Of a stretch of DNA of 64,000 bases, positions 54,879 through 64,000 are shown in pieces. The stretch spans positions 532,588,316 through 532,652,315 of the forward strand of contig NC_058519.1 of NCBI RefSeq assembly GCF_904849725.1, read 5' to 3'. A program made the position numbers and the translations under genes. The first letter of the stretch is position 1. Each line of letters begins with the position of its first letter. Below the pieces are notes generated by a model. That model ran no database searches. It was not told where the DNA came from and worked only from the letters and a program-made list of their open reading frames with translations. This stretch comes from Hordeum vulgare subsp. vulgare (lineage: Eukaryota > Streptophyta > Magnoliopsida > Poales > Poaceae).

Positions 54879-55737
54879 TTACGACCATAGGAGCCTTTGT
54901 GTGATCGTACTTTGCCGAGTCGAGTCTAGTAAAATGTTTTGAGTCTTAGTTATATCGGAGAGTAGGATTATTTTTCTCCTCTTCTATGCTGTGGTGAGGT
55001 TCCCGACTTAGGAAATCTTTAACTCTACTCCTCTTCTCACTCAAAAAAAAATTTAGGATCACGCGGGTATTTGTGAAATCTATATGATTTCGATGTGACG
55101 GAGTCCTGTCTTGGTGCCTCCTGTCTGCTTTGATTTTATTCCGGGGAAGTTGAGCTCCAGGGGATTTTCGCGCACATCGCCATCATTCAGATTTCTGAGT
55201 ATCTAAGAACGAAGGATGTTCGTTATTGCTTCAATACTGGTAGTGGCGAGATAACCCCGATGTCCCCAGTACTGGTGTAGATTGTTCGGGGGTACTGCCA
55301 TACTTAGTATCGTTGTGATCACGAGGGTCTGTTGTAGATGAAGGTACGAGATGCTGGTTGTGTGTTGACGGATGTGATACAGGTGACGGGTTAGTTTAGG
55401 AGTTGTGTGATATACTCCTTGTATCCGTGTACCAGATTGCATGACCAGTTATTTTGGGAATTCATAGGTGGGATATCAAGTAGTATCTTATAGGACTATC
55501 TTCCTACAGATGCATGATTGAGGTTGGGGAAATCTCGATCATATGTTTGTTCCGAGCAGTTTTAGCTCATACTTGTTTGCAGTGGTCTTAATCGGAATTT
55601 TGTCGACCGTCACTTTGAGGAAGCATTCTTACTATTTTGTTCGAGTACAATTGCTTATTCCTGTTTAGATATTCCTGTCTTTTGATTCAACAATATCTTC
55701 AATTTATTAGTGGGCTAATATGTTGTCCGTCTTCACG
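54879..55737 (+). other. K1 leader
   Basis: About 860 bp between primer site and gag ATG with no conserved ORF or repeat that I can see. Confidence 0.5.
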
Positions 55738-57264
55738 ATGGCTCCACCTACTCGTCAGAACCCAGGGCGTGAGGATATGCCGCCTCCACCTCCTCCTCCA
55801 GAGAACCCTCCGCCGCCGCTGCCTCCTCCTGCAGAGGCCTGGCAAGCGGTGATGGTTGCTACTAATGCGAACACCCAGATTCTGATACAGTTGCTGCAAG
55901 AGAGAGCCAAACAACAGCAAGGCAATTTTCAGCATGGTGGAAATCAGTTTACGAGTCTGAGTCAGTTCCTGTCGAACCAGCCAAAGACGTTCACTTCATG
56001 CGACCAACCATTTGATGCAGAAGATTGGATCCGTGATATGAACAAACATTTCGAGTGTAGCAATGTGCGTCCGAAGGATTATGTCAAGTTTGCAACGTTC
56101 GAGTTGAAGGGGCAGGCTTCTATATGGTGGCAGCAGCTGAAGGACTCCAGAGGCGCCAGGGTGATTTCTTGGGATGAGTTCTATCGTGATTTCAGGTCCC
56201 ACTACATCCCTTCCAGCTTTGTGGAGGAGATGCGTGAGAAGTTCAGGCGTTTGAAGCAGGGTGGCAATTCCGTGTACAAGTACAACATTGAGTTCCACGA
56301 GCTCGCCCGTTACGCGCTGCAGGATATCCCGGATCACAAGAGCAAGATTTATCATTTCAGGGGTGGCTTGAAAGAAGATTTGCAGTTAGCTCTTGCCTTG
56401 CACGATCCTGAGGAGTTCGACAAGTTCTACAATCTAGCTCTCAAAGCACAGGCAGCCTTGCTCAGGGTGGAGAATTCTAAGAAGCGCTTCAGAGATTCCA
56501 GCTCTTCCTCGACTCAGGTGGTTCAGAAGCAACAGAAGTTCTGGGTGTATCCTCCTCCTCCTCGACAGTCGCAGCAGCTCAAGCACTCTGGTGGTCATGG
56601 TTCTTCCCACCCACCCAACCGTGTCTTCCAGCAGAGATACCAGCATCAGAAGCAAGGGCCTCCTCAGACTCAGTACCGGCAGCCAGCAGATGTCACTTGT
56701 CACAAGTGTGGCCAGAAGGGTCACTATGCCAACAAGTGTACTTCTCAGCTCCGACTGCTGCCTCCTCCTCCAGGCAAACCTCCAAGAAACGCTCTTGTCA
56801 AGTTCAACCCCAGATCAGCTCGAGTCAACATGGTGAACGCAGCTGAAGCAGACAACTCCTCTGATGTGATCATGGGTAACCTCCTCGTCAATGATATTCC
56901 TGCTAAAGTGTTATTCGATTCTGGTGCTTCGCATTCGTTCTTCTCCATTCCATTTGCATCCAAGCATAATGTTCCTATTGAAGAGCTTTCTAGTCCGTTG
57001 TCAGTAGTTTCTCCAGGCAAGTTCATGCATGCTAGTACTCGTGCTCCCGATGTTTCTGTCAAGTTGGGCAGTTATTCCTTTCTGGCGTCTCCGTATGTCT
57101 TGGGCAAGATCGACATGGACTTGATCCTTGGTATGGACTGGTTGGCCATGAACAAGGCATGGATTGATTGTGAAGCCAAAGAAGTGAAGCTTACCCACTC
57201 TTCGGAGGTTGTGATTATATTCGTGGCGCGCGATGATACAATCCGTCTGTTCTCTTTGAATTAA
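55738..57264 (+). CDS. K1 gag-protease
   Basis: Open from MAPPTRQNPGRED to a TAA at 57262. The ATG at 55720 is in frame, but MAPP at 55738 is the more usual start. A Pro-rich N-terminus is followed by the gag core (FATFELKGQASIWWQQLKDS, WDEFYRDFRSHYIPSSF), a zinc knuckle CHKCGQKGHYANKC (residue 321) and the protease with LFDSGASHSFFSIPF (Asp 394) and ILGMDWL. The active-site DSGA is intact. The TAA splits protease from RT, where related elements usually read on with K-G-E. It packages RNA and cleaves the polyprotein. Confidence 0.85.
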   Translation: MAPPTRQNPGREDMPPPPPPPENPPPPLPPPAEAWQAVMVATNANTQILIQLLQERAKQQQGNFQHGGNQFTSLSQFLSNQPKTFTSCDQPFDAEDWIRDMNKHFECSNVRPKDYVKFATFELKGQASIWWQQLKDSRGARVISWDEFYRDFRSHYIPSSFVEEMREKFRRLKQGGNSVYKYNIEFHELARYALQDIPDHKSKIYHFRGGLKEDLQLALALHDPEEFDKFYNLALKAQAALLRVENSKKRFRDSSSSSTQVVQKQQKFWVYPPPPRQSQQLKHSGGHGSSHPPNRVFQQRYQHQKQGPPQTQYRQPADVTCHKCGQKGHYANKCTSQLRLLPPPPGKPPRNALVKFNPRSARVNMVNAAEADNSSDVIMGNLLVNDIPAKVLFDSGASHSFFSIPFASKHNVPIEELSSPLSVVSPGKFMHASTRAPDVSVKLGSYSFLASPYVLGKIDMDLILGMDWLAMNKAWIDCEAKEVKLTHSSEVVIIFVARDDTIRLFSLN

Positions 57265-59507
57265 AAGGGTGAGATCAATCCTATTGCGCAAGTCCGAGTG
57301 GTCTGCGAATATGAAGATGTGTTTCCTGAAGAGCTGCCAGGCATGCCTCCACACAGAGAAGTTGAGTTTGTGATTGAGCTAGAGCCAGGCACAGAGCCAG
57401 TGTGCAAACGGCCGTACAAGCTGGGTCCAGAAGAATTGAAGGAACTTAAGAGGCAACTCGATGAGGAGGAGCGTTTGGGTTTGATCAGACCGAGCTCGTC
57501 TCCATGGGGCTGTGGTGTTCTATTTGTCAAGAAGAAGGATGGCACGGACCGACTGCGTGTCGATTACCGTCCATTGAATAAGAAGACAATCAGGAACAAA
57601 TATCCACTTCCGAACATAACTGAGTTGTTCGAATAGTTGAAAGGTGCTAAGGTCTTCTCCAAGCTTGATCTCAGGATGGGCTATCATCAAATTCGCATTC
57701 GCGAGGAAGATATTCCGAAGACTGCCTTCAGGACTAGTTTTGGCTCGTATGAGTACATGGTCATGTCTTTTGGTCTGGCAAATGCTCCTCCGACATTCTG
57801 TCGATTGATGAACTATATATTCTCTCTGTTCAAGAATGACTTTGTCTTGCTCTATCTCGACGACATTCTGGTCTTTTCTGAAACTGAGGAAGAACGTGAA
57901 GAACATCTCAGGTTGGTGCTTGATAAGCTGAGAGAGTACAAGCTGTATGCCAAGTTTTCCAAGTGCGAGTTTTGGCTGAAAGAAGTAGTGTATCTTGGGC
58001 ACATTATCTCTGCCGAGGGCATTAAAGTTGATCCGTCCAATGTTCAGGCCATTGTTGAATGGGAGCCTCCGCAGAATGTGAAGCAGCTTCGAAGCTTTCT
58101 CGGGCTTGCTGGCTATTGCAGAAGGTTCGTTGAGAACTTCTCCAAGATCGCCAAGCTGCTCTCAAGTCTTCTTCAGAAGGGTGTTAAGTATGCTTGGTCT
58201 CCAGAGTGTCAACTGGCCTTCGATACACTCAAAGAGAAGCTTACCTCCACTCCAGTCTTGGTCCCTCCGGATGATTCCAAGCCTTACCAGGTCTTCTTCG
58301 ACGCTTCTCTCCAGGGTCTTGGTGCAGTCCTGATGCAAGATAAGAAGGTGGTTGCTTATACCTCCACGCAGTTGAAGCCAGCGGAGAAGAACTATCCTGT
58401 GCATGATCTCGAGCTAGCAGCTGTGGTTCACGCTCTGATGACTTGGAGACACCTCTTGTTGGAACGTGAGGTTGAAGTTTTCACCGATCACAAGAGTCTC
58501 AATTACATCTTCACTCAGCCTAATTTGAATCTTCGGCAGACACGTTGGGTGGAAATGCTCCAGGATTTCAATCCGAGTGTTGAGTACACGCCAGGCAAAG
58601 CTAATGTCATGGCGGATGGTTTGAGCAGGAAGGCATATTGCAACAGTCTGATTCTGCAACCTCTCCAGCCTGGTCTTTGTGAGTCTTTCAGGAAGCTCAA
58701 CCTTCAGCTAGTACCTCAGGGATTTCTTGCAAACCTTCAGATCTCTCCTACCTTGGAAGATCAGGTCCGAGCAGCACAGCTTCTGGACGCTATGGTGAAG
58801 AAGGTCAAGATTGGCATGGGAAAGAGTCTTCCCAAGTATAAGTGCTTCACTATTGATGCCAGAGACACGTTGTTCTTTGAGGATCGCCTTGTCGTCCCAA
58901 AAGGTGATCTCAGGAAGGTAATCATGGAGGAAGCTCATAACTCTCTGCTCTCTATTCATCCTAGAAGCTCCAAAATGTACCATGACTTGAAGCAGACCTT
59001 CTGGTGGACTCGTATGAAGCGCGAGATTGCTCAGTCCATTCAGAAGAGCTATTATGATAGCAAGCACCGTGACATGTCTTATGAGCTTGATGACTTCGTC
59101 TATCTCAAGTGTCGCCTACGAAGGGTATGCAACGCTTTGGCATCAAAGGCAAGCTTGCGCCTCGTTTCATTGGTCCGTTCATAGTGGTTGGCAAGAGAGG
59201 CGACCTTGCGTACCAGCTCGAGCTTCTGGCAAACTTTGCAAATTTCCATGATGTGTTCCATGTTTCTCAGCTTCGGAGGTGTTTCAAGACCCCCGAGCGC
59301 ACTGTGCATCTTCAAGACATCGACCTTCGGCCTGACCTTTCTTATCGTGAGCATCCAGTTGCGGTTCTCGAGGCGACTAAGCGCAAGACCCGTAACAAGA
59401 CTGTCAAATTTCTCAAAGTGCAGTGGTCACACCATTCCGATAAAGAGGCTATGTGGGAACGCGAGGATCACCTCCGTTCTGAATATCCGAAGTTCTTTCA
59501 GGCGTAG
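57265..59507 (+). pseudogene. K1 pol: RT, RNase H, integrase remnant, chromodomain
   Basis: [42 protein letters not shown], a TAG at 57634, then [20 protein letters not shown] and [11 protein letters not shown] (57853-57864 is YLDD). RNase [17 protein letters not shown] and [16 protein letters not shown]. Integrase: the start of the zinc finger, [20 protein letters not shown], then at about 59030 the frame jumps to the C-terminal [20 protein letters not shown]. The CxxC of the finger and the whole DDE core are missing. One G is lost near 59117, shifting the frame; the rest ([27 protein letters not shown]) continues to a chromodomain (HPVAVLEATKRKTRNKTVKF ... AMWEREDHLRSEYPKFFQ). The chromodomain places it in the Tekay clade. 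Confidence 0.85.
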
Positions 59508-59544
59508 ATCTCGGGGCGAGATCTTTTTTGTAGTGTGGGAGAGT

Positions 59545-60658
59545 TGGTAGTGCCCCAAATGTAAAGCTTCCCCTTTTTGTAACCTTCCATGTGGGACCAC
59601 CATGTCAATGCTATGAGAGAGGTCTATGCCATGATTTCATGTGTGTCCCTTAACTTTTTCCTTCCCTTGCATTCATTCATTCATAACATAACATTTCATG
59701 CCCATGTCTTGTGATGTTGCATTGTGGTCATATGCTTTCATGTGGTGTTTGTGATCTTGTTGACATATGTGTGGTGTGGTGCAACTCTACTAGGTTGCTT
59801 GTGCTAGTAGGATACCATGTGAATGCTTAGGTTTCAAAACCATCTTCACTCCCTCTCTATTTCTTCTATGTTAAGAATCAATTCTTCCTTTCCTCTGTTA
59901 AAAATGCTATTGTGTTAGCATGAATTGTGGTGATTTTGAAATGTGGAGTTGCTGATTAAAAAGGGGTTTTCAAAAGGTGCAAAATAAGTACAAAACAGCC
60001 CACATAATGCTGTTTTGTAAATATACATTTGGCCCTAATATTCATTTTGCATTTTATTCAAATAGGTCATATTTTTCTATGACCAGGGGATATTTTTGTT
60101 CGATTTAATCCCCAGTATTTTATTCTGTGCTTTAATTTCTTCTCTGTGTTTTTCTGTAAATGGGAAATGAGGGAATACCTTTCCCTCTATCCGTCGCCAC
60201 CTGTGGGCTTGCTCCCACAGGCCGACCCATTTTCCCTCTCTCTCGCGCAGGGAAGCCTAGTACCGCGTCCCTCCTTCCTCCTCGAGCTACGTCAGCTGTA
60301 CGACTGCATCTCCTCCTCCCATTCCTCCATAGCGCGATCCAGTGGTCAAGCGCCTCCCCCGTGGTAATATAAGACGCAGGGAACCCTCCTCCTTCCCTAG
60401 GTTTCCCTCTCCTTCCTCCAGTGCGTCACCACCTTCTCTCTTCTTCTTCCTCCCCCTCTGGTAAGCCTCTGTACGAGTAGCAGAGAGAGAGAGAGATCAG
60501 CCCCGCCGCGTCTACCCCGCCGTCTCCGTCGAGCAGCACCGGCGGCCATGTCCAAGGGCACGGGTTAGGAGCCCGCGCTCCATTCCCATCCTCGGTGAGG
60601 TCTGGGAGCGACCTCATCCACGGGCAGCTCCACGTCAACGTCGCGTTCTCGATGGACT
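59545..60658 (+). repeat. K1 3' LTR, part before B1
   Basis: It starts TGGTAGTGCCCC after a purine-rich GTGTGGGAGAGT (PPT). It follows the 5' LTR to GGACT (60654-60658), the target duplicated by B1. Confidence 0.9.
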
Positions 60659-62454
60659 TGTTGGGGAACGTCGCATGGGGAAACAAAAATTTTCCTACGC
60701 GCACGAAGACCTATCATGGTGATGTCCATCTACGAGAGGGGATGAGTGATCTACGTACCCTTGTAGATCGTACAGCAGAAGCGTTAGAGAACGCGGTTGA
60801 TGTAGTGGAACGTCCTCACGTCCCTCGATCCGCCCGGCGAACAATCCCGCGATCAGTCCCACGATCTAGTACCGAACGGACGGCACCTCCGCGTTCAGCA
60901 CACGTAAAGCTCGACGATGATCTCGGCCTTCTTGATCCAGCAAGAGAGACGGAGAGGTAGAAGAGTTCTCCGGCAGCGTGACGGTGCTCCGGAGGTTGGT
61001 GATGAACTTGTCTCAGCAGGGCTCCGCCCGAGCTCCGCAGAAACGCGATCTAGAGGAAAAACCGTGGAGGTATGTGGTCGGGCTGCCGTGGAAAAGTCGT
61101 CTCAAATCAGCCCTAAAACCTCCGTATATATAGGTGGGAGGGAGGGGGCCTTGCCTTGGAGCTCAAGGAGCCCCAAGGGGGTCGGCCGAGTCCAAGGGGG
61201 AGGACTCTCCCCCCCAAACCGAGTTGGACACCTTCCTTCCCACCTCCTTTTTTTTCTTTCTCTCTTGATTTTCTTCTCCTTGGCGCATAGGGCACTTGTG
61301 GGCTGTCCCACCAGCCCACTAAGGGCTGGTGTGTCTCCCCAAAGGCCTATGGGCTTCCCCGGGGTGGGTTGCCCCCCCTGGTGAACTCCCGGAACCCATT
61401 CGTCATTCCCGGTACATTCCCGGTAATTCCGAAAACCTTCCGGTAATCAAATGAGATCATCGTATATATCAATCTTCGTTTCCGGACCATTCCGGAAACC
61501 CTCGTGACGTCCGTGATCTCATCCGGGACTCCGAACAATATTCGGTAACCAACCATATAACTCAAATACGCATAAAACAACGTCGAACCTTAAGTGTGCA
61601 GACCCTGCGGGTTCGAGAACTATGTAGACATGACCCGAGAGACTCCTCGGTCAATATCCAATAGTGGGACCTGGATGCCCATATTGGATCCTACATATTC
61701 TACGAAGATCTTATCGTTCGAACCTCAGTGCCAAGGATTCGTATAATCCCGTATGTCATTCCCTTTGTCCTTCGGTATGTTACTTGCCCGAGATTCGATC
61801 GTCAGTATCCGCATACCTATTTCAATCTCGTTTACCGGCAAGTCTCTTTACTCGTTCCGTAATACAAGATCTCGCAACTTACACTAAGTTACATTGCTTG
61901 CAAGGCTTGTGTGTGATGTTGTATTACCGAGTGGGCCCCGAGATACCTCTCCGTCACACGGAGTGACAAATCCCAGTCTTGATCCATACTAACTCAACTA
62001 ACACCTTCAGAGATACCTGTAGAGCACCTTTATAGTCACCCAGTTACGTTGCGACGTTTGATACACACAAAGCATTCCTCCGGTGTCAGTGAGTTATATG
62101 ATCTCATGGTCATAGGAACAAATACTTGACACGCAGAAAACAGTAGCAACAAAATGACACGATCAACATGCTATGTCTATTAGTTTGGGTCTAGTCCATC
62201 ACGTGATTCTCCTAATGACGTGATCCAGTTATCAAGCAACAACACCTTGTTCATAATCAGAAGACACTGACTATCATTGATCAACTGGCTAGCCAACTAG
62301 AGGCATGCTAGGGACGGTGTTTTGTCTATGTATCCACACATGTAAATGAGTCTTCATTCAATACAATTATAGCATGGATAATAAACTATTATCTTGATAT
62401 AGGAATTATAATAATAACTATATTTATTATTGCCTCTAGGGCATAATTCCAACA
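60659..62454 (-). repeat. B1: Angela/BARE-1-type solo LTR
   Basis: 1,796 bp from TGTTGGGGAACGTCGCATGG to CATAATTCCAACA on the plus strand. The ends and body are those of the Ty1/copia Angela/WIS/BARE-1 family as I remember it, in minus orientation. GGACT flanks both sides (60654-60658, 62455-62459). The TATA box CCTATATATAC lies at 61124-61133. The K1 5' LTR keeps the unoccupied site. No internal sequence, so it arose by LTR-LTR recombination. Confidence 0.95.
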
Positions 62455-64000
62455 GGACTCCCTCCCTGTTCCTCTGCTTCGGTTCAACGACAGGGGCTTC
62501 TTCATCGGCGATCTTCTTCCCCTCCAGCGACTTCTCCATTGATCGGCGCCCTTCCTCCTTCCCCTAGGTGAGCAGGAGCTCCTCCCTCCTTCCTCCCTCC
62601 TTCTTGCCGCTTAGATCGAACAGGGGCTCGCCGGTAGGGAGTGGCATAGCAGGGGCTTCTCCCCCCCGGTAGCGTTTGGTTTAGGGGCCCGCCTCTCTAT
62701 CATGGTGCAGCAGCAGCAGCAGCACGGCGAGGCAGCCGGCGTTCCTTCCCTGTCGAGACGCATCTCTGTGTTGTGCAGAGCAGAGCACGCAGTAGTGGTG
62801 TTATATCTTGCAAGATCGCCCTTCTCTGTCAAGCTCGTGTCATGTATCCTAGTGGTGTGTAGCGCGTCAGCATGTTTGTGTGATCTGTCAGGTGCAGGGT
62901 TCGAGTCCCCGGTGGTGCACCGCCCCTTTTTGGGTTTTATTTTCCCTGTTCATTAGTTGTAGCAACAGCAGGAGGGTAAACTGCTATGTTCCCCTCTCTT
63001 TGTCAAAACCATGACAGTAGCAGAGTGGTTGCACCGCAGGCCAGCAACCAGGAGCTCTGGGGTTCGATTCCCTACGAGTACTTTTATTTTTTTGTTGCAT
63101 TACTTATGTTTTTGCATTGTTGGCTTGCATAGATGGAAGAGGTTGTTAGTTCTTCATGTGGGTATTTTTTTTCTTGCTTGCTCCCAACAGCAAGTGTTGC
63201 TAGTATTGCTGGCTTGGTAGTTGCATAAGCATGTGTAGGTTGTGTGATGCATGTGTGTGCAAGTATCATGTGTGTGTGTGTACCTTGTGAGTGATTGGCA
63301 CCATGAGATGATGCATATGTAGGTGCATGTGCTAGTATAATCTTGTGCTTGCAAGCATAGTGGAGTGTGTGTATGTGTGTGGGTGGTTTCCCCCTCACCA
63401 CATATAATTTGTGTATGTGAGCTTGTTCTAGTGATGATTGCTATGAAAGAATGTGTACGTTTGTGTTTTGATCAAGAGCATGAGGTGTTGTGGGTGATTA
63501 TGGAGTAGATGTGTGTGTGTGGAACTTTCCCACCTTTGCAAACTATGTACCTTCACATGACCATAGGTGAGAGGGCATGGTGTTGTGTGTGTGTGGATAG
63601 TTGGGTAGATGAGCTTGTTGATGTGCATAACACATACATGGGGTTCAAACCCTCATGTCACTATTGTCTTGTGCACATGAGCATATCTATGTAGTAGTTG
63701 TTCTAGTGATAGTCACATGAGTTGTTGCACTATTCACTATACATGATTTGGAGTAGCTTCTTCCTTCTTAATTTGTGGTCACTTGCTCCAAGAAAGTGTA
63801 TGCTTATTTTATATGTTTTTGGGGTAGAATCTCCCAAGGAATCCATTAGTGAACTCTGTTTTGCCATTGAAACATTTTCTGGAGATGACATATTTTCATT
63901 TTCTTCCATGTTTGGAGCTTGGTTCCATGAGTTTTGGTGAGCCTTTGTGATTCTTTCTTGGTTGTGCTAGTAGAGGGTGACCCCCTCTACCTCATGTTGG
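62455..64000 (+). repeat. K1 3' LTR, part after B1 (cut by window end)
   Basis: It continues the 5' LTR text from about 50609 to 52212. Relative to the 5' LTR it lacks about 85 bp near 62630 (5' LTR 50770-50855). It keeps the Pol III-like boxes (63018-63071) and a second B-box-like GGTTCGAGTCC near 62899. Confidence 0.85.

Larger units (their letters stand above)
49495..64000 (+). mobile_element. K1: Tekay-type chromovirus with very long LTRs, 3' end outside window
   Basis: 5' LTR of about 5.4 kb, a decayed initiator-Met primer site, gag-protease, RT-RNase H, an integrase remnant, a chromodomain, and the first about 2.7 kb of the 3' LTR (59545 onward, interrupted by B1). Sequence after 62455 follows the 5' LTR up to about 52200. 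Two stops, one frameshift and deletion of the integrase core make it defective. The left flank GGTAT (49490-49494) is the candidate target duplication. Confidence 0.85.

Overview
The window looks like a gene-poor intergenic block from a large Triticeae (wheat, Aegilops or barley type) genome. I found no convincing host gene, tRNA, rRNA or CRISPR. Almost every base that can be assigned belongs to nested, mostly dead transposable elements. The organism call rests on three things: a solo LTR whose termini and body I recognise as Angela/BARE-1/WIS type, LTRs starting TGATACGTCT and TGATACGTCC typical of Triticeae gypsy families, and a Stowaway MITE with the CTCCCTCCGTTCCTAAATA terminus. Family names are from memory of family hallmarks, not from a search.

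Labels used below. M1: Mutator-like element (1-2860). C1: decayed Tork-like copia (about 4037-6400). L1: LINE 3' part, split into 8500-8901 and 27384-27747. S1: Sirevirus-type copia (8907-27383) inserted in L1. N1: non-autonomous Athila-type gypsy (14784-24280) inserted in the S1 integrase, with target duplication GTACG. W1: Sabrina/WHAM-type LTR (27748-about 29400) carrying a Stowaway MITE. N2: partial N1-type LTR (29697-30164). A1: internally deleted Athila-type element (30165-33005). S2: Sirevirus LTR plus start of gag (33006-34005 and 44261-44829), split by A2. A2: full-length Athila-type gypsy of 10,255 bp (34006-44260). T1: Tat-type pol fragment (44830-46174). W2: Sabrina-type protease-only element (46175-about 49490). 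K1: Tekay-type chromovirus with LTRs of about 5.4 kb (49495 to beyond the window end). B1: Angela/BARE-1 solo LTR (60659-62454) inside the K1 3' LTR.

Order of events read from the nesting: L1 was hit by S1, which was hit by N1. T1 was hit by S2, which was hit by A1 (in gag) and A2 (beside the LTR TATA box). W2 was hit by K1, which was hit by B1. Elements from M1 to A2 are on the minus strand; W2 and K1 are on the plus strand.

How the parts work together. A2 encodes gag, protease, RT, RNase H and integrase, though frameshifted. N1 encodes only gag, a protease-like domain and an ATHILA ORF1-like protein, and W2 only a protease-like protein. N1, A1, A2 and W2 all use a tRNA-Asp-type primer site, and N1 and A2 share the same PPT, which suggests trans-mobilisation. 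The most unusual pattern is in A2 and N1. Between pol and the 3' LTR both carry an LTR-U3-like block (A/T motif plus GC-rich hairpin, with a TATA box in A1 and A2), then an accessory ORF, then a second copy of the PPT. The GC-rich hairpin recurs 11 times in the window across several LTR families. A second LTR hairpin shows three compensatory base-pair changes between W1 and W2.
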